Origin: Pagrus major | Taxonomy: Eukaryota > Chordata > Actinopteri > Spariformes > Sparidae | Direction of reading: 5' to 3' | Assembly: GCF_040436345.1 (NCBI RefSeq) | Contig: NC_133216.1 | Span: 20,237,792-20,301,791, forward strand | DNA: 64,000 nt | In this document: in pieces, positions 1 to 11,906 of the stretch | Position numbering within the stretch: the stretch's first letter is position 1 | How the letters are laid out: the number at the start of each line of letters is the position of its first letter | Notes under the pieces: model-generated | Told to the model about the DNA's origin: nothing | The model's input: the letters and a program-made list of their open reading frames with translations, nothing else | The model's database searches: none | Translations under genes and position numbers: made by a program

Positions 1-914
1 CGTTTTTTAAAATTTGCCATTAAACACTCTGTTCCCTGTAAGCTACATGTTGCTTTTGTGCATAATTTATCTTTCAGGTTGTCACTTACACTCACAGCTG
101 CACATTAGCAACATCTGGTGGATGAAAGGACTAAATCAGGAATCAACTCACTTAACCGTAGAGACTGGTATTGAGGAGGAATGTTTTAGCTGACAAATGA
201 CAAATAAGATTTTAAAAAAAAGATATTTAAATGCAATAAAATCTTTTTTTAATGATTTTTTGGAGTAGATATAAAACTGCTATATGTTACTTTTAAATTG
301 TACAGCCAGCACATAACAGACTAACAGCAGCCAGTCAAGAGTGGTGTCTAAACACAATACAATCCTCCTTTAGATAAACATAATAAGATGTAAAAAAAAA
401 AAAAATAGATTTGCCGAACTGTACTCTGTCCTGTAATTCCTGTAAATCAGTTCAAACTAAAGAAAAAAGACTGCTGCTCCTAGTCTACATAAGCGAAGTA
501 CATGGTAGGATATGCTGTAAAATTTAAAGGGACACTATGTAGAAAATAAAATTTTATGAGATAGATCTATATGTGCACAGATACAGGTAGGCTATATGCA
601 GGAAGTAGGCTACAGATGTTTAATACTCAATTAAGTTTGTTACAAGCATATTAGACATGTTTTATTCCCTGGTCTAAATGGTCTTCCCTGGTTTAAATGT
701 ATTTTTTTTTTTTATGTATTGACAAATATACTTTAATTGTCAACTGTACAATTTATTTTGAATGTTACTCTTAAAATACAGGTACCACACCTACCAGTTT
801 AGGAAAAACTAACTGCACTAACACTTGTTTTGATAAAAAAAAGAAAAGATTTCTCCACCGAAATGTAGTTACAAATCTTATTTTGTCGATTTGCTTTGCT
901 TTTATTCTGAAATA
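1..914. other. upstream intergenic sequence
   Basis: AT-rich DNA with homopolymer A and T runs, for example around 392-405 and 702-712. I see no open frame with homology and no RNA gene. A segment near 528-556 begins with a TTAAAGGGACACTATGTAG-like motif, which resembles the ends of common percomorph MITEs, but I could not find the matching other end. No gene is called here. Confidence 0.6.
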
Positions 915-960
915 TTCGGGCGGAAGTTCAGTCTTGGGGGGTGGCGCATGCGCAGACAGC
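915..960 (+). promoter_or_regulatory. gdpd1 core promoter with ETS and NRF1 sites
   Basis: A CGGAAG ETS-type core lies at 921-926. A perfect palindromic NRF1 site, GCGCATGCGC, lies at 944-953. They sit where AT-rich DNA gives way to GC-richer sequence, about 200 bases before the first plausible donor. ETS plus NRF1 without a TATA box is typical of housekeeping vertebrate promoters. The transcription start is inferred to lie just downstream and is not determined. Confidence 0.55.
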
Positions 961-1171
961 TGACAGCGCACTGGCCGGTGTATGTGTAGTCAGAGACAGC
1001 TGTGAGGTGCAGATTACACTGGAGCTGATGAGAAGACACCAAGTCATCGGTTTATCTTCACATAAAGTAGCTTGCTGTACATATTCCTGGACTACAACTA
1101 ACTCATACCGGGACTACTTAACTTAGTCAACACAAAAACAGAAAGAAAACCGAAACAGTTTGATGACAAAG
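955..1171 (+). other. gdpd1: gdpd1 non-coding exon 1 (5' UTR)
   Basis: Sequence after the ETS/NRF1 promoter ends at a good donor, AAAG|GTGAGA, with GT at 1172-1173. The intron then runs to the acceptor TTTTTTCTGCAG at 1929, fourteen bases before the start codon. The exon start is approximate. Without transcript data, other first exons cannot be excluded. Confidence 0.5.
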
Positions 1172-1943
1172 GTGAGATTTTATCCCGTGGGTTCGAGCCC
1201 AGCTCAGCTAACGTTAGCCTGTTTTAGCTAGTACGATATCGTGAGTAAGATGTTTGCTGTTATTGTCATTTAACAGTTGTTGCAACCGTGTGTTGTTAGG
1301 AAGAAACTAGCACTGTCGTTAATGTTATCTAATATTAACTTTTCCTCCAACGCGGAAAACAAGGCAGCTCAAAGTGTCCCACTGTCAGTGAGAGAGAGGC
1401 TGAGTAAACAGTGACAATTGAAACCTAGAAAATTAAAATAATTTTGAGCAGCTGAAATGTGCTGTGAGTTAAGCTGCTTTGGTTTTCTGTCCCACAGTAT
1501 GAAAATCACACAACCTCAGCTTGTGCCTGGCATGTAAATCTTCAGAGGCACAAACTAGTCCTGGTCTCACAGAGCTGATGTGATTTACATAAATATGTGA
1601 TTGTAATTTGGATGATTTTTAAGTCATTTTTAATCATTTGTAAAGTATGAATTCAACACTCACCTGCAAATGTTTTATTATCTCCATTTATGTCTATATA
1701 AATGTAATACTTTGAGGTTTTGGCTGTTGGTCAGGGTAAGTAAGCAGCTGTAAACCCTCACTTTGGCCATTTCTCATGGTTGGTATTTGATTTAATTATT
1801 TATTATTTGGAAAATACTCTGCTCTCTCAACTTCGTATTTCTCTATCTAAACACAGCCTGTGAGCTTGTTGAAATCCTTCACTTCACTGTTGATATTAAC
1901 TTTAAATGAGGGTTGTGTTTTTTCTGCAGCCGACTGACAGGAG

Positions 1944-4900
1944 ATGTGTGCTGCTGTGTATGTCCTGTCAACGGTAACGGGCTACGTGCTCACCTCTGCC
2001 CTGCTGCTGAAATGCCCGAGCCTTTTGCATCGGAGGAAGAGAGAGACTTTCCGCAGCAGGCACATCTCCCATCGAGGAGGTGAGTCATTGTGGCACCCGT
2101 TTGAATTTTTTGAATCCACCTCTGGTTGTGCTGTTAACATTTTGTTAATGGATGTATCTGCATGGTTTTGGTCATGGTGTAGTATATTTGTTACCGTGCC
2201 ACCATCAGCAGGGTTGTCATTGTTGTTTGTGTGGAGTCCTGCAGTAGTTACTACAGGAAACTGATTAAAGTTGCATACACACCTGTTTTAGCAGCGAGGA
2301 CAATGTCCCATAGCAATGCAAATATAAAAGCTGTAGCACATTTAGTGTTTACTTTTTTGTCACTGCAGGAGCGGGAGAAAACCTGGAAAACACCATGGCA
2401 GCTTTCAAGCAGTGAGTACAAAACTTAGTCACAATGACAAAGCTCTTTCTTTCAGTTTTGTATTTATGTGTGAAACATAACTGGTGCTTGTGCTTGTGAT
2501 TGTGGTCAGAATGTGTCATCTGAGCTCGGTAGTGATCTGTGTTTGACCACGATCTGTTTTTCCTCTTTACCCACACTCGACTCTTCATGTCAAAGTATCA
2601 GATTATAAACTGCTAAGGTGGGAAGTGAACTGCTTTATGATTTTATTGAACCTGTATGTGCTACATTTCATAACGTCACTGTTGTTATCTATTTGTTTGA
2701 TGTCTGTAACCTCCGTGGTGAGATTAATAATCAGTGAATGCTCCCAGGTTCAGTTCTAAACGCACTATGTGTACTGTGTGTTGGTTCTTGCAGTGCCGTG
2801 GGGCTTGGCACAGACATGCTGGAGTTGGACTGCCACCTGACGAAAGACGAACAGGTAGTGGTTTCACATGACTCCAACTTGAGGAGGTCCACCGGCATCA
2901 ACGCCTACATCTCTGACTTGGCCTATGCTGTGAGTTGCTGCATTGTCACAGAGAAATAACTGCACCTTCACCATATTCTCGTCTTGCTTCCAGCTCTTTG
3001 AAATGTCTGGCTGTCCCTTTTTTTAATCTAGTCAATCTGCACAAAGGAAAATGTCAATTATAGTTTAATTAATCGCATAATTATTAAAGATATGGAAATT
3101 TGTTCATTTTGCCATTTGTATTAAAGGCTCCATGTGGAGTTTTAGACCTCTAGTAGTGGGACATGCTGAGATATGCTGCATTGTGCCTACAAAGGCAGGA
3201 AAGAAGAATACTGCACACTGAGAAAATACGCTGGACCTAAAATACTTTAAAAATCGTCTTTGCAAATGTTATATGAGGAAGGAAATATACTCAACTGTTA
3301 GACCTCAAGAACACACTGAATTCAAACATAACTCTTTGGGCTTCTTTGAGGTCAAGAGGGCCGCAAATATTTAGGTTAAAGACTTGACGACAGCAGTTAT
3401 GTGTCGTGTTCGTGTATAGACTTTGTAAATGCGGCAACAGCATTAATGGATCATGTGCTTTGGTCAGGTTAGGTGGTCTATAAGTCACCTGATACATCGC
3501 ATGATTAACTTTTGCCTGATTTAAAAAAAAAAAATCTGATCCAGCAGAAATTCTTGGTGAGTCAGTTGATTCACATCTCTGATGGTCTACACCTATACAA
3601 GATGTATAATGAAACATGACCTTTGTGTCCTGAGAAGCTTTAAATAACTGACACCAAAAGACATTTGTGGAACTGAAGATTAGCTTCACGGTTTTACTGC
3701 TCTTTGGCCTTGTAGCACAGAGAACAGGAAGCAAACATGAATCTTGGTTTGACCTGCCCGGGTTCCTGTCTCTGCTATATTAACGGTCTTTAATGTGAAC
3801 ACCCTCACCACAGGACCTGACCTGACCTGACTGACTATAGGCTGTATTTCTTGTCTGTTAACCACTGACTGTTGTGTGCTCTTTGCAGGAGCTCCCTCCA
3901 TACCTCTGCAAGCTGGGTGTAACTTTTCAGAGAGGTGAGCATCACATACACATGACTGCTACAAAGCTAACATCGCAAACACACACAGACGCAAATCAGC
4001 AACATCGGTGGTCAGTATGATCCTCAGGGGTTGTGTGTAGGAATACATAAATATTAAGTTTGCCCATTCATTAGATCTTCTGAATGTAGTGATTGTATGT
4101 AATTGACTTTTGACTGATAATTTTACACTCTGTTGGTAAAGGAGCTAAAAGCCACATTTAAAATGATTAATACACTTAGGTCAGTGTGCCCCCACCCGTC
4201 ATATTGAGTCCGACCTGAAGCTGATTGTGATTTTGACTTGTCCTTGTCCGTGCAGAGTGTTTCTGTGAGGGGGGAGATGACAAACGCATTCCTCTCCTCA
4301 GGGACGTTTTTGATGCATTTCCTAACACCCCTGTTAACATTGACATCAAGGTCAACAATGACACGCTCATCAAAAAGGTGTGTGTGTGTGTCTATCTCTG
4401 TGTTTGTGTTTCGTTGTGTTGTTTCTTCTTCTGGTATTTCAAAAAAATTTTGTTTGTCCTTTAAAGCATTATGTATCTTAAGGTATGCATAAACAGGCAG
4501 ACATTAAATCGAGGATCCATCATTACCATTTTGCCCCAATATCCTGAAAAACTAAGGAAGCTTGATTCTACTAAAATGCAGTTTTGCTTATTAATTTAAA
4601 GGACTGCTTGCTCCTCGGTAGTTGTTATTTGTCAGTAAGCAATATGAAATGACATCATCACATTTCTGATTCATGCCTCACATCTGGGCACCATCTATTT
4701 TATGCAGTTCCTGTAATAATGGCTATTTAATCCTTTCAGGTGTCGGAGCTGGTTGTTAAGTACGACAGAGAGCATCTGACTGTCTGGGGCAACGCCAGCA
4801 ACCAGGTTGTAAAGAAGTGTTACAAAGAGGTACAGTTATTACATGAATTTAAAGCTCAGTTTACCTTCAGTCCAGTCAGTTCAGGGGGTTAATCTCCCTT

Positions 4901-7900
4901 AAGGAAAAAACGTGTAACCAGTAATATGATTTCCATCTAGAAGGCCTTACATTCAGATCTTATTTTTGTGTTTTGTAGAACCCTCATATTCCAGTGTTAT
5001 TCAGCCTTCCCAGAGTGTTGCAGCTGTTAGGCCTCTTCTACACCGGCCTGCTGCCCTTTGTTCCCCTCAAGGAGCAGTTTCTGGAGATCCCCATGCCCTC
5101 TATTATCACCAAGTAGGTATAGGTACACACATACATATAAAAAAATTCAAATAGGATTAAATAAAGTAAGCGATGCATTTGTCGAGCTTTTGGGAAAAAA
5201 ACTGTTTACAGGAGAGGTTACTGTCAGCAACATGCATCAACACACTATGTGGTTGTTGTGCTACATGACTACAGTTCTACTTGTCATTAAGATACAAAAG
5301 TAACACAATAATCCACCAGAGGTGATCGGTTTCAGTCTTCAAGCACACAACATGTGGTGGTGTAGGTTCATAGGTTGAGGCCTGCTTCACAGGGATAGTC
5401 ATTTCTTTCCTTTTTACTTTGGCTTAAGTCCCAGAATGGGACTCTTCTGTGGAAATCATGGAAATCAAACATGACACCTGTGTGGACATGCTTATTTTCA
5501 CCCCTCTCTTGCACAATGCTATGACGCTGAACTTCCGGAGGTTGCTGTTGAAATACTTCTCTATCCAGCTCCGTTCAATGAGCACTCAAACATCGTTCAG
5601 TCAGCGTCGGGTTTGAAAGACAGACTGAAGTTGATGATATAAAAACAAAACTCTCATTGTCACTGGCCTCCTTGCTGCTTTCTACTGTTCCCTGTTTTCA
5701 GGTGCATTTATGACATTAAACAATCCACCAGAAAAAAACAGAAAGGCGTACTCATCTACTGGCAATGGGAAAGATGTCAGTCTCCTATTTTTTGCGGGTT
5801 TATCTGTGTTTAAAACACCTGCATGTACTAGTTTGGTGTAAAAATGGTATGTATGACAGTGTCACAGGTTTTAAAAGTATAATTCGGCCCCACACTCTTA
5901 AACAGGAAGAAGGCTACTGTTTAATTTACAGCGCTGACAAGTGCTGTGAGTTGCTGAGTTTCAGAGAATGAACAGATTTGTGCATAAATACTGTCACAAA
6001 TTACTACATTTGTTTGCCAGAGTGAAAAATTACATGCTAATTATCGACCTTGAAAATAGAAGTTTGACAATGTCTATTTACAGCGACATCTCTTGACCTT
6101 TTAGCCACATCATCTTATCTGTTGATGAAGGTCAAGAGATGTGGCTGAAAGTTTTGGAAATGTTCCAGTAAGAAAGCATTTTGAGCTCAGAAATGTTTAT
6201 TTCTTCCTCAAGTCAGAACCTTGGCTCGAAGTTGGTGTTGTAGTGGATTTAAAAAAAAAACAACACTTTACTGGTCGACTCTTGTAAGCGTGTCCTTTCT
6301 GTCTCTGTTATCTGAGCCGCGATGTTGTCCGAGAGATAACCTCACTCTCTAATGAAGTTATTAAAAGAAACATTCACACCCTTCATCTGGAGAGTGTGTG
6401 CTTGTGGATTGTAAGGATCAAGGTCACAGAGCAGATTATCGTGCCGAGCATTCATTAAGGATTAACAACAATTACAATTCCCCCCTCACACACTCTTGAA
6501 GTTGTGTACGTGTATCATCATCTGTTGTGTTTAATGCATTCGACAAGTTATTATGTGATGAAGCGTTGATGTTTGACACTTTCCTCCCAGCCTGTTTCAT
6601 TTGTGTCTCCTTTCATTAACGATTTCTTTGAATGAATCTCAGCAGAAAATGTGCTGAACTTGTTCCACGAACAGAGTAAATGCAGTTGATGAAGCTGAAG
6701 TGAGAGAGCATTGATTATTTTAAAGTTTATGCAATTGAGAACATGCTTTCACTTGGACACACATTGTTGTCAAGTGTGACTGACATCAGTCACTTTTTGG
6801 CACTTTTTAAATTTTTTTTTGTTTTTTTCCAGACTTAAAGATCCAAACAGATTAACTAGGACTCAGCGTATCATCACCTGGCTCGCCGACAGGTAAGTCA
6901 CTAATTTGTCAGAAGATATGAAATCATTCTGTCCTCTTTATTTTAATTTCAGGGTACTGTGTGTTTATAACTCACTATTTTAATGATTCTGAGACTTCAT
7001 TATTATAAAATGTATTTTTACATTTATACGGCCACACTTCTCTCTTGCTCTGCTACACTTTCAGTTTCTCCCTGCAGACGACTATTTATTTTTCTTTTGC
7101 AGGTTGCTGATGAGGAAAGCTCTGTTTCAACATCTAACTGCCAGGGGAATCCAGGTAAAACTGCTGTTATGCACCATCGATAGTAGTCCTCACAAATGAT
7201 TGAATATGTAGTGGATGCACATTGTGTCTACTTTTGCCCTTTCTTTGAGCTCCAGAGCTGTTTGCTAACATTATATTGGCTTTTTTTTAAATACAGCAGT
7301 GTATCCAGTGATGACATGTTCATAGTTTAGAGCAACTGGGAACATATATACAGAATTGTGTCAATGTTAAAGGGACTGTTCACCCCAAAATCAAAAATAC
7401 AAGTTGTTCCTCTTACCTGTAGTGTCTTTTATCCGTCTAGGTTGTTTTGGTGTAAGTTGACAGGTTTTGGAGATATCAGCTGTCTTCTCCCAAATTTAAT
7501 GGAACTAGATGGCACTCGGCTTGTGGTGCTCAAAGCAACGTCTCTCCAGAAATCATGACTCACTTACCCAAGATAATCCACAGACTTTGTTGTGAGCACT
7601 TTCATACAGGAATTACTTTCTCTTTGTATCAGAAGGAGTTGTCAGATCGCTGTACTGTTCACACTGCACAAGTTTCTGTCTTGTAATCAGGAGTCTTGCA
7701 GTCATTGCGCATTGCATGCTACATTACTGAATGGAGACAAGGGGTCACACATTACAATCAACATTACAAGACGCAAGTTGTGACAAGGGAATGACGCCAT
7801 CCAAGTTGTTGGTGCATAGATTCTCAGGGAAAAAAGCAAGAAAGCGAGGATGACACGGTTACAAATATTGAACACCTTGAGTGAATCTGTTGCGATAGAA

Positions 7901-8835
7901 AGGCTATTATTGTGCCCACTCCATTGAAAGATATGCATGATAAGATTGGGTTCAGAGCGCTACTGTGAGTGACAGCAGAGGAGATAGGGAGAAAAATGAG
8001 GAGCGCCTGCTCTCATTGGCTGTAGTTCGTTCCTGGCTCCCGAACACATCAGCGACTCAACCAGACATTCAGCCTGCTAAATATCCAGCTAACATTGGCA
8101 ACACGACCTCCCAACGATCCTCTCATTTGGTGCCTTATGTCAACAATATACAAAACACTTCAGCGACTGAAAGATCAGGGCTAAAACCCTGCAGTGACTT
8201 GACTTTATCAAGTCAAGTTGATTTTATTTATACAACAGCTATTCACACCAACAGTTATAAGTTTACTGATCTCACAGCTCAGCCGAGGAAGACAGACGGC
8301 TTTAATGTTTACATTCCGCAGTGTCTTGAGCACAAGCCTCTCGTCCATTAGTGGATGCATGTTTCCTTCTGCGCCATGGTTCTGTTGATGGGTGTAGTTC
8401 AGTAGCAAGAAAATAGCTCCTACATGAAACTGCTCACAAGAAGGTCTGTCTATCTTTACCCTCAAGAATGACTGATAACAATACGGAGCCCGTCTGCGTG
8501 CTGAGAGCTGTGTGTTGTGGTTGCAGTGTTGTGCTGTAGTTACAATAAGAGCAGTTACTGGGAAATGTCCAGTGTTCCTACAAGTTCAAAAATAGGCTAC
8601 AGTGACCTCAAACACTGCTGTTAGATTACAGGCGCATTCTTGAACCTTATGTGACTCCCTCCGCTGTGTGGTGTGTGTGTGTGTGTGCGTCTTGTTTCAG
8701 GTCTACATTTGGGTGCTGAACGACGACGAGGACTTCCAGAGGGCGTTCGACTTGGGAGCCACAGGAGTTATGACAGATTTTCCCACCAGGCTTAAAGACT
8801 TCATGGACAGGAATGGCATTTCTAAGCCCCAGTGA
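1944..8835 (+). CDS. gdpd1: glycerophosphodiester phosphodiesterase domain-containing protein 1 (lysophospholipase D, GDE4-like)
   Basis: Coding exons 1944-2079, 2369-2411, 2794-2929, 3889-3934, 4256-4377, 4740-4829, 4979-5112, 6833-6892, 7103-7154 and 8701-8835 join in frame with GT-AG sites. The total is 954 nt, 317 aa, close to vertebrate GDPD1 (about 314). An N-terminal hydrophobic helix (residues 3-24) precedes a basic stretch and the GDPD domain. Predicted catalytic/metal residues are His43 in HRGG, Glu70 and Asp72 in ELD, and His85 in SHD, all present. A second hydrophobic segment is encoded by 4979-5112, as in the membrane-bound GDE4/GDE7 branch. Family knowledge: these enzymes remove the head group from lysophospholipids to give lysophosphatidic acid. 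The close paralogue GDPD3 has the same architecture; adjacency to ypel2 favours gdpd1. The start follows the acceptor at 1929 and begins the hydrophobic anchor. Intron 8 is the largest after the final one. Confidence 0.93.
6081..6147. repeat. short inverted repeat in gdpd1 intron
   Basis: ACATCTCTTGACCTT at 6086-6100 is the exact reverse complement of 6128-6142, separated by 27 bases. Imperfect pairing extends a few bases outward (CAGCG against TGGCTG). It lies in the intron before the exon at 6833. It could be the end of a foldback element or form an RNA hairpin; I know of no match. Confidence 0.7.
7369..8440. mobile_element. percomorph foldback repeat, probably with nested insertion, in last gdpd1 intron
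   Basis: The left end (TTAAAGGGACTGTTCACCCC) and the following few hundred bases match, from memory, a very common percomorph repeat. The segment near 7589-7622 (TTGTGAGCACTTTCATACAG...) is the inverted counterpart of 8399-8439 (...CATGAAACTGCTCACAA), so the element folds back on itself. The middle, about 7690-8230, does not fit the family I remember and may be a second insertion. It has no coding capacity and occupies most of the 7155-8700 intron. Confidence 0.6.
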
Positions 8836-10590
8836 CCTGCCAAAATCTACCTCAACTCCCCCCCACGCCAGTGATTATCCTTCAACCTGACCTGACCTGC
8901 CAAGCCAGGCCCCCCCACCACACACACACACACAAACACAGACAGACTCGCCTACTTTCATGCATTCCAGCAGGGCCACTCTCGCACTGCGTTTCTCCAT
9001 CGTGTTCGGCTTCCTGCACTGGTTTGATGAACCACTTGTCGTACTGATAACATAATCAATTACATAAAATACTCTTAAAGGACACACATACATTATTATC
9101 TCCTTCGAGATGTGTTCCTTCGGAGTTAATTGTTCCCTCGCTGCACGCACACGTAACACCACACAATCATTCAGTATACCTATAAAATGGGACAAAATGG
9201 CCATTGAAATATAGTGTTTGCAAGTCTTATCAGTCTTGGATTTTTATCATAGATTGATGGCCTTTGACTTGAAAAGTTTTTTAAAGTTTACTTACGTAGA
9301 GAAATGATTTTGCTTTTTAACGCCTTCAAGTAAATGACAGCGTGCAGTATTACTGCGATACAGTTCATGTATTATGCTCCTAAAAACACCAGCAAATACA
9401 CTTTGATGTTTTAATGTCATGTTAATTCACCAGAAGCTTTAAAATATGTCGTTTGATTTTTCTTTGTTTTTCTTGTTTTAATCAGACTCACATGCAATAA
9501 TACACTAATGTGTTGTGAGATATTTTTATATGCGCCAGACGCAGCCGAAAAAGCTGCTGCAGACACAAGTCCTCGGCTGCATTGAGATTTAAAATGTCAG
9601 TGGCAGTACGGAGGTGGCACGAGCCACTGCTTTGTATTTACAATTCAAAGGCACATTCAGCTAAACTGTGGACTTTTCTGTAAAAAGCAGGTTTTATATT
9701 TTTAAAGACAATGGGTTGTATGTTGTATAGCTGTGTTGTTTGTTTATGTGTAGCTGCGAAGTCTCTAGATTTTCCTCTGAATCAAACAAAACGACTGAGA
9801 CGTTGTTTGTCTATTAATGAGATTAATTTTTGCACAAAATAAGAACATTTTTCTTGTTCCCTTTTCACATGTGATGATGTCATCGTGAACAGCGATTTAA
9901 CTTCTTATTTAAGATATTTGAACATTATGAATGTGTGTTTTAGCAAAAACAGTTGAAGCACTGATACGTGTCGATTGATTGCTTGATTGCCACAGTGTCA
10001 CTTGTCACTTGAAAGTGATTTGTATTCAAGACAGCAGTTGTTTTGCATTTCTTTGCTGTGGGTAAAGATCATTAGGATTATCATACCACTGACGTGCTCT
10101 AATCCAATCTTGTGACCACAGTGTTAGGCTCAGTGATGAATGTAGTATTGCTCGAATGTATTGTATGTCGTTTGGTATTTTAAAGTCGAAACAGTACTGC
10201 TGTTTTATTTCCATAGGTTTGGTGTCTGACATTTTGTGCTAGTGCTGTCAATGAATGGTTTCCATGTGTGATGCCTGATATTTGACATCGTTTTGAGAGC
10301 GCCTGTACATCCAAAAACATTATTCCTTGAAAGAAAGCTTTGTGATCTTCCAATCATATTACAGATCTTACATTAATTAGCACACTTTAGAATATTTTGT
10401 TTACCTGTGCTGCATGATTGGACAGTTGTTTTGCATGCCTCAATGAATATTTGTTAAGCAATTGTGTTTTAATAGGCTGTGATTATGACAGAGTCAGTGC
10501 CTGGGACCTGGCTGCTCCACACTTGATGAAATCACAAGTCATTTGATTTAATGCGAGTTGTTGAATAAATCAATATTATTGAACACTGCA
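8836..10590 (+). other. gdpd1: gdpd1 3' UTR
   Basis: Untranslated sequence after the TGA at 8833-8835, containing a short CA tract near 8922-8938. It is AT-rich with no open frame. The first well-placed polyadenylation signal in a suitable context is AATAAA at 10564-10569. The length of about 1.75 kb is inferred from that signal, not from transcripts. Confidence 0.55.
10564..10569 (+). terminator. gdpd1 polyadenylation signal
   Basis: A canonical AATAAA, followed by GT-rich sequence (GGCGTGTGTGC near 10606-10616) that could serve as the downstream element. Chosen as the likely gene end because the sequence beyond changes character and a CCAAT cluster follows 400 bases later. Confidence 0.5.
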
Positions 10591-11640
10591 AAACTTTTCA
10601 TAAGTGGCGTGTGTGCAGTATAATTACAGCTGTGTTGTTTGACCACTTAGGACCACAAATGACATTTAACGTTACATGGATAAATGTTTGGTAAACACCT
10701 GCAGACTGACAGAAGGTGGCGCTGTAGACTGGAGGGGTTTATGAAGTTTTCCCTGTAGCGGAAAAGTTAATGACGCTGGACATGTTTTGTTACATAAAAA
10801 ACACCCGTACAGACAGTTTCTGTTCTCGTTTACTGAAGAACCAGTGGAGTGTTTCTGTCCTTCCCCTGTTTGATTTTCTTTCATAAAAGCGTCCACATTG
10901 TAGAGAATTCATTAAAAAAATAAAGTAAAATTCCAGTGAGCTTATTGGTTACACACTTCCACCCTCGACCAATAGGCTCAGTGTTGCTATGCCTTGTCAC
11001 TTAGCTGATTGGCTGATACGGCTGTCAGTCATCCATCACGTCAACAGCTAGTGTTATTTTTTTTTATTGCCAAAGATCATCAACTTGGATTTCAAGATAG
11101 TTCACGTCGTCCAGAGTGTACGTTACCGACATGGATATAAAACACTAGATTATGGCGTGAGACCTGTCGTGTGGACTTGTTGCCACGAGGTTATCTCGTG
11201 AAAAGAAGCTGGTCTCGCCACGATTATTAAAGTTAGAAAGATAACCCAACCACCATAGATTTATATGGAAAAAGTCGTGTTACGATGGTTTAGCTAGCTT
11301 CTACGCTGCGGTTTGTAAAAATGCCTACACCGCACAAACTAAGTCTACATAATAAAAACAACAGGCTGACAATCTAATTCTTACAGCGTTTAATCATTTA
11401 ATACAAGCTAATGCAACAAATGGTCACGTTGTAAACATCCGTCGCTAAACTCACACTGAGCATGCGCGACAGGCTGTTTGACCTACTACATTTACGTGTT
11501 ATAAAAGTGCAAGTGAAAGACGTTTTAATCACGACGCCAAACATCTAAACGAAACATAAATAAATCAGACACTGGACATGAAACCCACCGAGTCCTGTTT
11601 AGTAAAAGACCCTGTCTTAACTGTGTTACGGTTTCTCTGC
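10591..11640. promoter_or_regulatory. gdpd1-ypel2 intergenic region with CCAAT cluster
   Basis: About 1 kb between the genes. Three CCAAT boxes occur within 70 bases: ATTGG at 10944-10948, CCAAT at 10969-10973 and ATTGG at 11008-11012. NF-Y clusters of this kind usually sit within 100 bases of a start site, so ypel2 or another transcript may start near 11.05-11.15 kb. A GCATGCGCG near-NRF1 motif lies at about 11460-11468. No coding sequence is seen. Confidence 0.4.
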
Positions 11641-11906
11641 GTACACGGAAGTGCGCAGGAGGGAATCCTCTCGCTCCGGCTGGCCGTTTCATCACTCTCT
11701 CCCTCTGCCTCTTCTAAACTCTGCTGGGCATCATTGCGCGTCAAAACATTGCGTCTCTGCAGGACTTGCCAGGTCCAGAGAGGAGAGGAAATTTGCCTGG
11801 GAAGGAATGCGAAAGGGGTTTTAGGACTGGCGCTGCCACGAGGAAAAGCGAGGAGGTGCGACATTTTCTAGGCTACGTGGAGATCCGTTTTTTCTTCCCT
11901 TCAAAG
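11641..11906 (+). other. ypel2: ypel2 non-coding first exon and proximal promoter
   Basis: A GC-richer segment starts with an ETS core joined to a half NRF1 site (CGGAAGTGCGCAG, 11646-11658). It ends at a strong donor, TCAAAG|GTAAAA, with GT at 11907-11908. Vertebrate YPEL2 has a non-coding first exon, and this is the best candidate upstream of the coding exon. The exon start is not defined, and an earlier start near the CCAAT cluster is possible. Confidence 0.4.

Noticed and set aside
1185..1205. tRNA or SINE B-box (GGTTCGAGCCC) in gdpd1 intron 1
   Set aside because: The 11-base match is isolated. No A-box lies at the right distance and no T-arm or acceptor stem folds around it.
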